A stretch of DNA of 64,000 nt from positions 40,216 to 104,215 of the forward strand of contig DEYP01000008.1 of the NCBI GenBank assembly GCA_002364615.1, written 5' to 3'. A program made the position numbers and the translations under genes. The stretch is from Arsukibacterium sp. UBA3155 (GTDB taxonomy: Bacteria; Pseudomonadota; Gammaproteobacteria; Enterobacterales; Alteromonadaceae). The notes under the pieces were generated by a model that had not been told where the DNA came from, searched no databases, and was given only the letters and a program-made list of their open reading frames with translations. Shown here piece by piece: positions 38,342 to 48,895 of the stretch; position 1 is the stretch's first letter, and each line of letters starts with the position of its first letter.

Positions 38342-39756
38342 TAACGCTAAGCTGTGCAGAAATAGCCACCCTGTTACAGGGGCAGTTAATTGGTCAGGAC
38401 CAGCCAATCAGTAATGTCAGCACAGATAGCCGAACGATAAGCGCCGGGGCCTTATTTATTGCGTTAAAAGGGCCGAATTACGACGGCAGTCGTTTTATTG
38501 CTGATGTTATCGAAAAGGGCGCGGCAGCGATTGTGGTTGAGCGGGCTCTGGATTGTGAGCTGACCCAGATTGTAGTCGCTGATACCCGGCTGGCACTGGG
38601 CCAATTGGGTGCGGCCATTAAAGCGCGCATACAGCCCAAAACCATTGCAGTCACCGGCAGCGCGGGTAAAACAACGGTAAAAGAAATGCTGGCGGCAATA
38701 TTAGGCCGCTGTGGTCAGGTACTGGCCACACAGGGCAATTTTAATAACGACATTGGCGTACCGTTAACGTTATTGCGTTTAACACCAGAACATCAGTTTG
38801 CCGTGATGGAACTGGGCGCCAACCATGCCGGCGAAATTGCTTACACTACCTCGCTGACAAAACCTGATGTCGCCATTATTACCAATGCCGCGGCCTCGCA
38901 TCTCGAAGGCTTTGGTGATACCTACGGCGTGGCCCGGGCAAAAGGTGAAATATTCTCCGGCTTGCCCGCGGGGGGTATTGCCATTATGCAACACGACAGT
39001 GAGTTTACCGACTACTGGCGTAACCGTTGTAAAGATTTGAAAATTATCAGTTTTACCAGTAATTTCAAAGCAGATGTTACAGCAGAAAGTGCTGGTTCAG
39101 CACAAGACACTGCAGACATCCGCGCCGGGCAAATCAGCTTAAATGCCCAGGGCTGCGCCCGCTTTACCCTGCACTACGGCAACGAGCAGGTACTGATACA
39201 GCTGAACCTGCCTGGTAAACACAATGTGGCTAATGCTTTGGCTGCTGCTGCGGCTGCCCTGGCAGTAGGTGCAAAGCTGAGCGATGTTCAGCAAGGCCTG
39301 GCACAGATGGCCGGAGTAAAAGGACGTACCAATATCATTGAGCTGAGCAAGCAAATTAAGCTTATCGACGATAGTTACAATGCCAATGTGGAATCGGTAA
39401 AAGCCGCTATTGATTTACTGGCCAGCTATCCGGGCTATCGGGTATTGCTGCTGGGCGATATGGCGGAACTGGGTGCCAACGCCCGTTTATACCATGAAGA
39501 GATTGGTTTATACGCTAAACACGCGGGCATTAATCTGTTATTCACCCTGGGTGTGTTATCACAGAGCGCCAGTGACTTGTTCAATGGACAAGGCGCGCAT
39601 TTCAGCTCGCGGCAGTCGATGTTAGATCGGCTGAACCCGCTAATTACAACCCAGCAAAATGTCACCATACTCGTTAAGGGCTCACGTAGTGCGAAAATGG
39701 AGTTAGTTGTGCAGGACTTGCTAGAACGATGTCAGCAGGAGCGTAGCCCATGCTAG
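38338..39756 (+). CDS. murF: UDP-MurNAc-tripeptide:D-Ala-D-Ala ligase MurF
   Basis: Mur ligase of 472 residues that adds the D-Ala-D-Ala dipeptide made by Ddl. The ATP-binding loop [12 protein letters not shown] (about 106-117) and [18 protein letters not shown] are family hallmarks, and [16 protein letters not shown] is conserved in MurF. It overlaps murE by four bases and mraY by seven. Confidence 0.98.
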   Translation: MITLSCAEIATLLQGQLIGQDQPISNVSTDSRTISAGALFIALKGPNYDGSRFIADVIEKGAAAIVVERALDCELTQIVVADTRLALGQLGAAIKARIQPKTIAVTGSAGKTTVKEMLAAILGRCGQVLATQGNFNNDIGVPLTLLRLTPEHQFAVMELGANHAGEIAYTTSLTKPDVAIITNAAASHLEGFGDTYGVARAKGEIFSGLPAGGIAIMQHDSEFTDYWRNRCKDLKIISFTSNFKADVTAESAGSAQDTADIRAGQISLNAQGCARFTLHYGNEQVLIQLNLPGKHNVANALAAAAAALAVGAKLSDVQQGLAQMAGVKGRTNIIELSKQIKLIDDSYNANVESVKAAIDLLASYPGYRVLLLGDMAELGANARLYHEEIGLYAKHAGINLLFTLGVLSQSASDLFNGQGAHFSSRQSMLDRLNPLITTQQNVTILVKGSRSAKMELVVQDLLERCQQERSPC

Positions 39757-40832
39757 TTTGGTTAGCCGAATATTTAACCCAGTACATTAGCTTTTTTAAT
39801 GTGTTCAGTTATCTGACCTTCAGGTCAATTCTGGGCGTGTTAACGTCTTTATTTTTGAGCTTATATTTCGGGCCGATCCTGATTGCCCGATTGCAGAAAA
39901 TGCAAATCGGTCAGGTGGTGCGCAATGATGGCCCGGAAAGTCATTTCTCAAAGAAGGGCACCCCTACCATGGGCGGCCTGCTGATTTTAGGCTCTATTCT
40001 GGTCAGCACCTTATTGTGGGCCAATTTAAGCAACAAATATATCTGGGTCGTGCTGTTTGTGCTGGTCAGTTTCGGCGCTATTGGTTTTATTGACGATTAC
40101 CGCAAAGTGATCCGCAAGGACCCGAAAGGCCTGATTGCCCGCTGGAAGTACTTCTGGCAGTCGGTTTTTGCCATTGTGACCGCCTTATTTATCTATATGA
40201 CGGCGGAGCGCCCGGCAGAAACGGCGTTGCTGGTGCCCTTCTTAAAAGATGTGATGCCGCAGCTGGGCCTGCTGTTCCTGGCCCTGAGTTACTTTGTCAT
40301 TGTCGGTACCAGTAATGCGGTGAATTTAACCGACGGCCTGGACGGTCTGGCTATCGTGCCAACCATCATGGTGGCAGGAGCGTTTGCCATTATTGCCTAT
40401 GCCAGCGGTAACGTTAACTTTGCCGGATATCTGAATATTCCTTATTTGCCCTATGCCAGCGAATTGGTGGTGCTGTGCGCCGCGATGATAGGTGCCGGGC
40501 TGGGCTTTTTATGGTTTAACACCTACCCGGCGCAGGTATTTATGGGCGATGTGGGATCCTTGGCGCTGGGCGCGGTATTGGGTGTCATTGCCATTTTAGT
40601 CCGCCAGGAAATTGTACTGTTTATTATGGGCGGTATTTTTGTGATGGAAACGGTGTCGGTAATATTGCAGGTGGGCTCGTATAAATTACGGGGTCAGCGT
40701 ATTTTCCGGATGGCACCTATCCATCACCATTACGAATTAAAAGGCTGGCCAGAGCCACGGGTTATTGTGCGTTTCTGGATCCTATCAATCATTTTTGTAC
40801 TGGTGGGTCTGGCGACCCTGAAACTGAGATAA
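39750..40832 (+). CDS. mraY: Phospho-MurNAc-pentapeptide transferase MraY
   Basis: Inner-membrane enzyme of 360 residues with ten predicted helices. It transfers phospho-MurNAc-pentapeptide to undecaprenyl phosphate, making lipid I. Catalytic aspartates sit in [10 protein letters not shown] and [11 protein letters not shown], and the uridine-contacting histidines in [25 protein letters not shown] near the N-terminus is also diagnostic. It follows murF with a small overlap. Confidence 0.98.
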   Translation: MLVWLAEYLTQYISFFNVFSYLTFRSILGVLTSLFLSLYFGPILIARLQKMQIGQVVRNDGPESHFSKKGTPTMGGLLILGSILVSTLLWANLSNKYIWVVLFVLVSFGAIGFIDDYRKVIRKDPKGLIARWKYFWQSVFAIVTALFIYMTAERPAETALLVPFLKDVMPQLGLLFLALSYFVIVGTSNAVNLTDGLDGLAIVPTIMVAGAFAIIAYASGNVNFAGYLNIPYLPYASELVVLCAAMIGAGLGFLWFNTYPAQVFMGDVGSLALGAVLGVIAILVRQEIVLFIMGGIFVMETVSVILQVGSYKLRGQRIFRMAPIHHHYELKGWPEPRVIVRFWILSIIFVLVGLATLKLR

Positions 40833-40835
40833 CAG

Positions 40836-42170
40836 ATGCAAACAAACCTTAACGCCAAACGCATAGCGGTAGTGGGGCTGGGCCTGTCGGGTCTGGCCAC
40901 AGTGCGCTTTTTGCTGGCGCATGGGGTTAAACCGGTACTAATGGACAGCCGCAGTAAGCCCGCCGGGCTGGAGCAGATTGCTGCCGATAAAGTGGACGGC
41001 ATTTACCTGGGTGAGTTTGACGCTAACCGCCTGGCACAAATGGATATGATTATTATCAGTCCGGGCCTGGCAACCAGCCACCCTGCTATCCGCTTTGCCA
41101 AAGCCCAGGGCGTGGAAGTACTGGGTGATGTTGAACTGTTTGCCCGTTTTAATCAGAAGCCGGTTATCGCCATTACCGGCTCTAATGGTAAATCGACCGT
41201 TACCACCCTGGTGGCTGAGATGCTGCAGCAAAGTGGTATTAAGGCCGTTGCGGCGGGGAATATTGGCTTGCCAGTGCTGGACGCGATACGCCAGCAGGAT
41301 ACAGAGGTATTTGTACTGGAATTATCCAGCTTTCAGCTCGATAGCACCAATAGTCTGCGCAGCCGCGCCAGCTGCGTGTTGAACGTCAGTGCGGATCATC
41401 TTGATCGTTATGCCGATATGGCGGCTTATACCGCATCAAAACAGCGGGTGTATCAACACACTGAACAGGCCGTTTATAATCAGGCAGATCCGTTAACCTA
41501 CCCGGCAGCCATTGCTGATAATGCTGCGCCACTGGCTATTAGTCTGGATAATACTGATTACGGCATCATTGAACAAAAAGGCCAGTTATGGCTGAACGTT
41601 GCTGGCGAACCTTTATTGCCAGTGAGTCAACTGGGTATTACCGGCAGTCATAATCAGTTTAACGCGCTCGCTGCAGCGGCGCTGGCGCTTAGCGCAGGAG
41701 CCAACCGCGATGCTATTGCCCGCACTCTGCGTCAGTTCAACGGCCTGGCCCATCGTTGCCAGCTGGTACTGGCTCAAAACGGTGTGCGCTGGGTAAATGA
41801 CTCCAAAGCTACCAATATTGGCGCCACACTGGCAGCGATAGCCGGCCTGCGCTCTGATGTTAAAGGCAAGCTTATTCTGATTGCCGGCGGCGATGCCAAA
41901 GGTGCCGATCTGAGCGAGCTGCGCCCGGTACTGACGCGTGACGTTAACCATGTTATTACCCTGGGGCAGGATGGTCCGGCCATTGCCGCACTGCATTCGC
42001 ACGCCACCGAAGTAAAAGACTTAACCGCAGCGGTGAAGCAGGCCGCCAAACTGGCCCAAAGTGGCGACATGGTGCTGTTGTCACCAGCCTGCGCCAGCCT
42101 GGATATGTTTAAAAGTTATGCCGAGCGCGGTGAGTTATTCGCCCGGGCTGTCAGGGAGCTGAAACTATGA
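40836..42170 (+). CDS. murD: UDP-MurNAc-L-alanine:D-glutamate ligase MurD
   Basis: Mur ligase of 444 residues that adds D-glutamate as the second stem-peptide residue. It begins with a Rossmann-like UDP domain (VVGLGLSGLATVRFLL), then the ATP loop ITGSNGKSTVTTL (about 113-125), and the C-terminal domain has LIAGGDAKGADL and LLSPACASLDMFKSY. It overlaps ftsW by four bases. Confidence 0.98.
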   Translation: MQTNLNAKRIAVVGLGLSGLATVRFLLAHGVKPVLMDSRSKPAGLEQIAADKVDGIYLGEFDANRLAQMDMIIISPGLATSHPAIRFAKAQGVEVLGDVELFARFNQKPVIAITGSNGKSTVTTLVAEMLQQSGIKAVAAGNIGLPVLDAIRQQDTEVFVLELSSFQLDSTNSLRSRASCVLNVSADHLDRYADMAAYTASKQRVYQHTEQAVYNQADPLTYPAAIADNAAPLAISLDNTDYGIIEQKGQLWLNVAGEPLLPVSQLGITGSHNQFNALAAAALALSAGANRDAIARTLRQFNGLAHRCQLVLAQNGVRWVNDSKATNIGATLAAIAGLRSDVKGKLILIAGGDAKGADLSELRPVLTRDVNHVITLGQDGPAIAALHSHATEVKDLTAAVKQAAKLAQSGDMVLLSPACASLDMFKSYAERGELFARAVRELKL

Positions 42171-43378
42171 AGCAGCTTACCTTAAGTCCCTGGAAGAGTG
42201 CGTGGCAAAACCCATGGCACGCCGTCAGTGCGCTTTGGCAGCGCGATGACAACGCAGCTTACGACCAACTGTTTTTAACCCTGCTGATGCTTATTCTGGC
42301 AATTGGGGTGGTGATGGTAACCAGCGCCTCAATGCCGGTTGCTGAACGACTGTTTAATAATCCGCTGCATTTTACCATTCGCCATCTGGTGTATCTGGGG
42401 ATCGGCCTGACCATGGCGGTGCTGGTGCTTCGGGTACCGGTAAGCTGGTGGCATCGCGGTAACATGTGGTTGCTGCTACTGGGCATCTTACTGCTGGTCG
42501 CTGTGTTGTTGTTTGGCCGCAATGTCAACGGCAGTACCCGCTGGTTATCATTAGGCCCGATTGGTCTGCAAGCGGCAGAGCCGGCCAAGTTATTCTTTTT
42601 TGTCTATCTGGCCAGCTATCTGGTGCGCCGGCATGAAGAGGTAAGGGATAACCTGAAAGGCTTCCTGAAACCGCTGGCGGTATTATTTTTGTTTGCGGTA
42701 TTGCTGCTGATGCAACCTGACTTAGGCACTGTTATTGTCATGTTCGCCACCGCCGTGGCATTGCTGTTTTTAGCCGGCGCGAAAATTTGGCAGTTTTTGT
42801 GTTTGCTGGCGACCGGCGTGCTGGCCATTGGCGTGCTGATTGTTTACAGCGAATATCGCTGGAAACGGGTAACAGCTTTCCTTGATCCCTGGGCTGACCC
42901 TTTTGGTAGCGGCTACCAGTTAACTCAATCGTTAATGGCGTTTGGCCGTGGCGGCTGGTTTGGTCAGGGGCTGGGTAACAGTATTCAGAAACTGGAATAT
43001 CTGCCAGAAGCCCATACCGACTTTATTCTGGCGGTGATTGCCGAAGAAACCGGTTTTATTGGCGTGGCAGTACTGATGACCCTGATTTTTATCCTGGTTT
43101 ACCGGGCGCTGTGGATAGGTCAGCGTGCCTTATCAAAACAATTAAGCTTTCACGGCTTTATGGCCTACGCCCTGGCAATCTGGATTGGTTTTCAGGCGTC
43201 TGTCAATGTCGGGGTAGCGACCGGCGCGCTGCCAACCAAAGGCTTAACCCTGCCCTTTGTCAGTTCAGGCGGCAGTAGTCTGGTCATAATGTTAATTGCC
43301 ACAGGCTTGCTATTACGCATTGATTTCGAAGTGCGACTTAAAGGCAAACAGGCCCTTAGTGGAGGCAAGCATGGCTAA
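42167..43378 (+). CDS. ftsW: Septal peptidoglycan polymerase FtsW (SEDS)
   Basis: SEDS glycosyltransferase of 403 residues with about ten membrane helices that polymerises lipid II at the septum in complex with FtsI. Signature stretches are NGSTRWLSLGPIGLQAAEPA, YQLTQSLMAFGRGGWFGQGL and PFVSSGGSSLVIMLIATGLL. A cytoplasmic N-terminal extension of about 35 residues precedes the first helix. Its last eight bases overlap murG. Confidence 0.98.
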   Translation: MKQLTLSPWKSAWQNPWHAVSALWQRDDNAAYDQLFLTLLMLILAIGVVMVTSASMPVAERLFNNPLHFTIRHLVYLGIGLTMAVLVLRVPVSWWHRGNMWLLLLGILLLVAVLLFGRNVNGSTRWLSLGPIGLQAAEPAKLFFFVYLASYLVRRHEEVRDNLKGFLKPLAVLFLFAVLLLMQPDLGTVIVMFATAVALLFLAGAKIWQFLCLLATGVLAIGVLIVYSEYRWKRVTAFLDPWADPFGSGYQLTQSLMAFGRGGWFGQGLGNSIQKLEYLPEAHTDFILAVIAEETGFIGVAVLMTLIFILVYRALWIGQRALSKQLSFHGFMAYALAIWIGFQASVNVGVATGALPTKGLTLPFVSSGGSSLVIMLIATGLLLRIDFEVRLKGKQALSGGKHG

Positions 43379-44456
43379 ACCGCTGGCGCTGATTATGGCA
43401 GGTGGCACCGGTGGCCACATTTTTCCGGCACAGGCAGTGGCCAGCGCACTGGCTGCCGACGGCTGGGATATCGCCTGGCTTGGCAGCACCGACCGGATGG
43501 AAGCGCAACTGGTGCCGAAGTTTGGCTGGCCGTTTTACGGCATTAATGTTGCCGGTCTGCGTGGCAAAGGCCTGGCCAGTAAATTACATGCGCCCTGGAT
43601 GGTTGCTAAAGCGCTATGGCAAGCGGCTAAAGTGTGTCGGCAGCTTAAACCGACCATTACCCTGGGCTTCGGCGGTTATGCCAGTGGCCCGGGCGGGCTG
43701 GCCAGCTGGTTACATGGCATACCGGTACTTATTCATGAACAGAATGCCATCGCCGGTAGCACCAACAAGCTATTGGCCAGGTTAGCGAAGCATATTCTGG
43801 TGGCGTTTGACAGCGCCTTTAAAGGCAACACAAAACGAAAATTAGTTGGCAATCCCATACGCTCTGAGTTAGTAGCGTGTCGAGCCAACCGGCCGGCAAG
43901 TGCCAGCCTGAATATTCTGATTGTTGGCGGAAGTCTGGGCGCGCAAGCGTTAAACAACGCCTTGCCGCAGCAATTGGCTGAGCTGGCAAAAACCGGAGCT
44001 GTGGCCGTGCGCCATCAAACCGGCGCTGCCATGTTAGAACACGTAGAGCAGGCATATCAGCCACTTCGTGCCAGCGGCAGTACGGCTGAAGTTAGCGCCT
44101 TCATCGACGATATGGCTGCAGCCTACCGCTGGGCAGATGTATTAATTTGCCGTGCCGGCGCGCTGACGGTAAGCGAAGTGGCCGCCGTAGGCGTAGCCGC
44201 CATTTTTGTGCCGTTACCCGGCGCAATAGACGACCACCAAACGGCTAATGCCAGAGTACTGGCTGACCGCGATGCCGCCGTTTTACTGTCGCAGCAACAA
44301 TTACAACAACAGGGCGTGCAAGATATTTTAATGCCCTGGTTAACCGACAAAACGCCACTGCAGCAGATGGCGCAACGTGCCAGTGCGCTGGCAACCGACG
44401 ATGCGGCAGAGCGAATAGCCGCGCTGTGCCGGCAAGTAACAGGACAAGTAGTATGA
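43371..44456 (+). CDS. murG: Lipid II synthase MurG
   Basis: Peripheral membrane GT28 glycosyltransferase that adds GlcNAc to lipid I. I place the start at 43371 (preceded by GGAGG at about 43361), giving 361 residues and putting AGGTGGH at positions 10-16 as in known MurG proteins. A longer frame from 43296 would read back into fts[32 protein letters not shown]-like and [15 protein letters not shown] motifs define the donor site. Its stop overlaps the murC start in an ATGA junction. Confidence 0.97.
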   Translation: MAKPLALIMAGGTGGHIFPAQAVASALAADGWDIAWLGSTDRMEAQLVPKFGWPFYGINVAGLRGKGLASKLHAPWMVAKALWQAAKVCRQLKPTITLGFGGYASGPGGLASWLHGIPVLIHEQNAIAGSTNKLLARLAKHILVAFDSAFKGNTKRKLVGNPIRSELVACRANRPASASLNILIVGGSLGAQALNNALPQQLAELAKTGAVAVRHQTGAAMLEHVEQAYQPLRASGSTAEVSAFIDDMAAAYRWADVLICRAGALTVSEVAAVGVAAIFVPLPGAIDDHQTANARVLADRDAAVLLSQQQLQQQGVQDILMPWLTDKTPLQQMAQRASALATDDAAERIAALCRQVTGQVV

Positions 44457-45907
44457 TGACCACCCTGCAAAATAAAAAACAGGCCATGCGCCGGGTAGAG
44501 CGGATCCATTTCGTCGGGATTGGTGGTGCGGGTATGGGCGGTATTGCCGAGGTTCTGCTAAATGAAGGTTACAAAGTAACCGGCTCTGATCTGGCGTCAA
44601 ATCCGGTAGTGGAGCGCCTGGTATCGCTGGGCGCCGGGGTTAAATTCGGCCATCATGCCAGCCAGATAGATGGCGCCAGTGTGGTGGTGGTATCCAGCGC
44701 CATTAAAGCGGCAAACCCTGAAGTAGCAGCGGCACTGGCGCAACGTATTCCTGTGGTGCGCCGTGCTGAAATGCTGGGCGAGCTAATGCGGTTTCGCCAT
44801 GGTATTGCCATTGCCGGCACCCATGGCAAAACCACGACCACCAGCTTACTGGCGTCTATTTTTGCCGAAGCCGGCACCGATCCGACCTTTGTGATTGGTG
44901 GTTTGCTTAATTCAGCTGGCTCGAACGCGCGTTTAGGTGCGGGCCGCTATTTAATTGCTGAAGCCGATGAAAGCGATGCTTCTTTTCTGCATTTACAGCC
45001 TATGGCCACGGTAATCACTAATATTGAAGCCGACCATATGGACACTTACGAAGGTGATTTCGAAAAGTTGAAAGATACCTATCTGGAGTTTTGTCACAAC
45101 CTGCCGTTTTACGGCATGGCAGTAATATGTATCGACGATAAAGTGCTGCGCGGCCTTATTCCGTCAATTGGCCGCACCGTGCTGACCTATGGTTTCAGTG
45201 ACGATGCCGATTATAAAATTACCGAATTCAGCCAGCAGGGCACCCGTAGCTTTTTTGTTATTACCGATCCTGCCGGCAACCAGCGCGAAGTACAGCTGAA
45301 TTTACCGGGTAAACATAATGCCTTAAATGCCACGGCTGCGTTCGCGCTGGCCGCTGATGAAGGGATCAGCGAGCAGGCTATTCTGGCAGCGCTGGGCAAA
45401 TTTGAGGGGATTGGCCGCCGCTTTCAGCAATACGGTGAGTTTGATACCGGTCGCGGCAAAGCCTTATTAATTGATGACTATGGCCATCATCCTACCGAAG
45501 TTGCCGCTACCATCGCTGCCGTGCGCAGTGCCTGGCCTGAGCGGCGCCTGGTAATGGCGTATCAGCCACACCGCTTTAGCCGCACCCGCGATTTGTATGA
45601 AGATTTTACTCAGGTGTTATCCAGTGTTGATAAGTTACTGCTGCTGGAAGTTTACTCGGCTGGCGAAGCACCGATAGCCGGCGCCGACAGTCGTAATTTA
45701 TGTCGCTCAATCCGCGCCCGGGGCCAGCTGGAGCCGGTCTATGTGGCCGAACCGAAAGCCCTGGCTGGCGCGCTGGCCGAAGTGTTGGAAGATGGCGATG
45801 TGGTGCTAACTCAGGGAGCCGGTAATATTGGCTCGCTGGTCAAAGAGCTGGCATTAGCGAAACTCGACATTAACCAATTAAAGCAGTTGTCGGAGGGCGC
45901 AGTATGA
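44453..45907 (+). CDS. murC: UDP-MurNAc:L-alanine ligase MurC
   Basis: Mur ligase of 484 residues adding the first stem-peptide residue. The start at 44453 overlaps the murG stop and follows AGGACA; an ATG three bases later is an equal alternative. The N-terminal [20 protein letters not shown] binds the UDP sugar, the ATP loop is [10 protein letters not shown] (about 122-131), and [10 protein letters not shown] and [10 protein letters not shown] are diagnostic. It overlaps ddl by four bases. Confidence 0.97.
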   Translation: MMTTLQNKKQAMRRVERIHFVGIGGAGMGGIAEVLLNEGYKVTGSDLASNPVVERLVSLGAGVKFGHHASQIDGASVVVVSSAIKAANPEVAAALAQRIPVVRRAEMLGELMRFRHGIAIAGTHGKTTTTSLLASIFAEAGTDPTFVIGGLLNSAGSNARLGAGRYLIAEADESDASFLHLQPMATVITNIEADHMDTYEGDFEKLKDTYLEFCHNLPFYGMAVICIDDKVLRGLIPSIGRTVLTYGFSDDADYKITEFSQQGTRSFFVITDPAGNQREVQLNLPGKHNALNATAAFALAADEGISEQAILAALGKFEGIGRRFQQYGEFDTGRGKALLIDDYGHHPTEVAATIAAVRSAWPERRLVMAYQPHRFSRTRDLYEDFTQVLSSVDKLLLLEVYSAGEAPIAGADSRNLCRSIRARGQLEPVYVAEPKALAGALAEVLEDGDVVLTQGAGNIGSLVKELALAKLDINQLKQLSEGAV

Positions 45908-46881
45908 GCAATATCATAAGCAACTTTGGCAAAGTAGCCGTGATGTTTGGCGGCTACTCAGCGGAGCGTGACGTATCGTTGCGTTCAGGCAAAGCGGTGC
46001 TTAGTGCCTTGCAGCAGGCGGGTGTTGATGCCGTGGCCTTTGATCCGGCCGAGCAGCCCTTAACCGCATTAATGAATGACGTGAACGCCGAGCGGGTATT
46101 TATTGTGTTACATGGCCGCGGTGGTGAAGACGGCACTATGCAGGGCGCTTTGCAATTACTGGGGTTACCTTACACTGGCAGCGGCGTCCTGGGCTCAGCG
46201 CTGGCCATGGACAAAATTCGTTGTAAGCGGCTATTTCTGGCGCAGAACCTGCCAACAGCCGCGTTTGCAGTAGTACACGACGACACCACCGATTATGCGC
46301 AGTTATTATCCGATCTGGGTGGCAAGGTAATGGTTAAGCCAGCTAACGAAGGGTCCAGTATTGGCATGAGTGCCGCCAGTAACGCTGCTGAGCTGGAGCA
46401 GGCAATAGCTGCTGCGCTAAAATACGACAGCGAAATTTTAGTGGAACGTTGGATCAATGGCCGGGAATTTACCATCGCCATTCTGGGTGACACGGTGTTA
46501 CCCATTGTCGAAATGCGTACGCCACGGGCGTTCTACGATTACGAAGCAAAATACCAGGCTAACAGCACCGAGTACCTGTGTCCGGCGCCATTAACTGCCG
46601 AGCAAACTGCGGCCATGCAAGCGGATGCTTTGGCGGCGTTTAAAGCAGTAGGTGCAACCGGTTGGGGCCGGGTCGACTTAATGCTGAACCAGCAAGGCGA
46701 GCACTTTTTACTGGAAGTGAACACGGTACCCGGCATGACAGAAAAATCTCTGGTGCCGATGGCAGCAAAAGCGGCTGGCTTAAGTTTTAACGAGCTGGTG
46801 CTGACTATTTTGCAGCAGACTCTTGATGGCAACGCACATACTGGCCAAGTGGCATTAAATACCAAAGCGCAGGACCAATAA
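45904..46881 (+). CDS. ddl: D-alanine:D-alanine ligase
   Basis: ATP-grasp ligase of 325 residues making D-Ala-D-Ala for Mur[18 protein letters not shown] at the N-terminus, [20 protein letters not shown], the [12 protein letters not shown] loop and [13 protein letters not shown] near the C-terminus are characteristic, and its location marks it as the DdlB copy of the dcw cluster. It overlaps murC by four bases and is followed one base later by ftsQ. Confidence 0.97.
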   Translation: MSNIISNFGKVAVMFGGYSAERDVSLRSGKAVLSALQQAGVDAVAFDPAEQPLTALMNDVNAERVFIVLHGRGGEDGTMQGALQLLGLPYTGSGVLGSALAMDKIRCKRLFLAQNLPTAAFAVVHDDTTDYAQLLSDLGGKVMVKPANEGSSIGMSAASNAAELEQAIAAALKYDSEILVERWINGREFTIAILGDTVLPIVEMRTPRAFYDYEAKYQANSTEYLCPAPLTAEQTAAMQADALAAFKAVGATGWGRVDLMLNQQGEHFLLEVNTVPGMTEKSLVPMAAKAAGLSFNELVLTILQQTLDGNAHTGQVALNTKAQDQ

Positions 46882-46882
46882 C

Positions 46883-47638
46883 ATGAGTTTACGCCAGGTA
46901 TATCAGCAATTAAACCACAGGCCCGGCTTTATCGGCGGCCTGCTGTTTTTTCTGTTGGCCTTGGCATTATTGACCTGGAGTGGTATGCAGGTTCATAGCT
47001 GGCTGCAAAGCCAGCAGGGCGCACCGATTAAACAGGTGCGGTTATACGGTGACTTTCAGCATATTCAGCAGCAGGTTTTACAACAACAGTTGCAACAGGA
47101 ATATGTGGGTAATTTTTTTCGGGTAAACGTTGATCAGGTGCAGCAGTTCCTGCAGCAACAACCCTGGGTGTATCAGGCAGCCGTGCGCAAACAATGGCCA
47201 GATACTCTGGTGGTGGTTGTAACAGAGCAGCAGCCGGTCGCAATCTGGAATCAGCAGCACTTGCTCAATAATAAAGGGGAGTTATTTATCGCCCCACTAA
47301 GCGAGTTGGTTCCGGCCTTGCCAAAGCTTCACGGACCGGACGGCAGCGAGCAGGATGCCCTGACAATGTTCCGCCATATGCAAAATTTGCTGCAGTTGAA
47401 TCAGTTTAGTGCTGAACAACTGTGGTTAACCGAACGGTTTTCCTGGCGTTTGCAACTACAGGGAGGCCTGGCGCTGAAACTGGGGCGGCAGGACACCATG
47501 AAACGGTTACAACGTTTTATTGAATTATACCCGACGATGCAAAATCACCGGGAGCAGGAATTAGCTGAAGTCGATTTGCGCTATGACACCGGCATTGCCG
47601 TGCGTTATGCCAATACGGAGCCAAAGAGAAAAGCATGA
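46883..47638 (+). CDS. ftsQ: Cell division protein FtsQ
   Basis: Bitopic divisome protein of 251 residues: cytoplasmic tail, one membrane helix (about 17-35), a POTRA domain (about 45-115) and a beta domain that binds FtsB and FtsL. VNVDQVQQFLQQQPWVYQAAVRK-like POTRA sequence and EQQPVAIWNQQHLLNNKGELF fit the family. The POTRA region is notably glutamine-rich. It overlaps ftsA by four bases. Confidence 0.95.
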   Translation: MSLRQVYQQLNHRPGFIGGLLFFLLALALLTWSGMQVHSWLQSQQGAPIKQVRLYGDFQHIQQQVLQQQLQQEYVGNFFRVNVDQVQQFLQQQPWVYQAAVRKQWPDTLVVVVTEQQPVAIWNQQHLLNNKGELFIAPLSELVPALPKLHGPDGSEQDALTMFRHMQNLLQLNQFSAEQLWLTERFSWRLQLQGGLALKLGRQDTMKRLQRFIELYPTMQNHREQELAEVDLRYDTGIAVRYANTEPKRKA

Positions 47639-48870
47639 CAAAGTCGATAGAACGAGATCTGATCGTAGGGCTGGATATTGGCACTGCACAGATAAAAGCG
47701 GTAGTAGGCGAAATCACCCCTGACAACCGGCTAAGCATTGTCGGAGTGGGTACTCATGCCTCGCGGGGCATGGATAAGGGTGGCGTTAACGATTTAAACC
47801 TGGTGGTGCAGGCGGTACAGCGGGCCATTAATGAAGCCGAGCTGATGGCAGACTGTCAGATCTCGTCGGTTTACCTAGGTATTACCGGTAAACATATTCG
47901 TTGTCAGAACGAGAGCGGCATGGTGCCGATTAATGATACTGAAGTAACAGCTGATGATGTCGCCAGCGTTATTCATGCAGCAAAATCGGTGCCTATCTCG
48001 GCCGAGCGGCGCATGTTACATGTGCTGCCGCAAGAGTTCTCGGTAGATATGCAAGAGGGTATTAAAAGCCCGGTGGGCATGTCAGGGGTAAGAATGGAGG
48101 CGAAAGCCCATATTATTACCTGTGCCAACGACATGGCAAAAAATATCGAAAAGTGTGTTGAACGCTGTGGCTTACAGGTTGACCAACTTATTTTCTCGTC
48201 ACTGGCGTCAAGCTACGCGGTATTAACCGACGATGAAAAAGAGCTGGGTGTCTGTGTGGTCGATATGGGCGGTGGCACCATCGATTTATCTATTTATACC
48301 AATGGTGCGCTGCGCCATACCGCGGTTATTCCGGTAGCCGGTAATCAGGTGACCAGCGATATTGCCAAAATTTTCCGCACACCGATAAGCCACGCGGAAG
48401 ATATTAAAGTGCAATATGCCTGTGCCCTGCGCAGCATGGTAGGCAAAGAAGAAAGTATTGAAGTGCCAAGTGTGGGCGGGCGGCCGGCGCGATCAATGTC
48501 GCGTCATACCCTGGCCGAAGTTATCGAGCCCCGCTATCACGAACTGTTCGAGCTGGTGCTGGAAGAAATTCGCAGTTCTGGCCTGGAAGAACAAATTGCC
48601 GCCGGTTTAGTGCTTACCGGGGGAACTGCCAAGATGGAAGGGGCAGTGGAATTTGCCGAAGACGTGTTTCAGATGCCGGTGCGGGTTGGCCAGCCGATGC
48701 ATGTCAGCGGCTTAAAAGAGTATGTACAAGACCCGGCCTACGCCAGCGTAGTCGGGCTATTGCTGTACGGCAAGGATGTTCGGGCCCAGCAAAAAAGCGC
48801 GGCGCAAAACCGCGATCCAGTTAGCAGCTTGCTGAAAAAAATCAGCAGCTGGTTCAAAGGTGAGTTTTAA
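47635..48870 (+). CDS. ftsA: Cell division protein FtsA
   Basis: Actin-like ATPase of 411 residues that tethers FtsZ to the membrane and signals to the late divisome. VGLDIGTAQIKAVVGE is the phosphate-1 loop, DMGGGTIDLSIYTNGAL phosphate-2, and VLTGGTAKMEG the adenosine motif. The C-terminal LLKKISSWFKGEF is the amphipathic membrane-targeting helix. It is followed by ftsZ after a 25-base gap. Confidence 0.98.
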   Translation: MTKSIERDLIVGLDIGTAQIKAVVGEITPDNRLSIVGVGTHASRGMDKGGVNDLNLVVQAVQRAINEAELMADCQISSVYLGITGKHIRCQNESGMVPINDTEVTADDVASVIHAAKSVPISAERRMLHVLPQEFSVDMQEGIKSPVGMSGVRMEAKAHIITCANDMAKNIEKCVERCGLQVDQLIFSSLASSYAVLTDDEKELGVCVVDMGGGTIDLSIYTNGALRHTAVIPVAGNQVTSDIAKIFRTPISHAEDIKVQYACALRSMVGKEESIEVPSVGGRPARSMSRHTLAEVIEPRYHELFELVLEEIRSSGLEEQIAAGLVLTGGTAKMEGAVEFAEDVFQMPVRVGQPMHVSGLKEYVQDPAYASVVGLLLYGKDVRAQQKSAAQNRDPVSSLLKKISSWFKGEF

Positions 48871-48895
48871 AGAGCGTAAAAACGGAGAGAGAGCT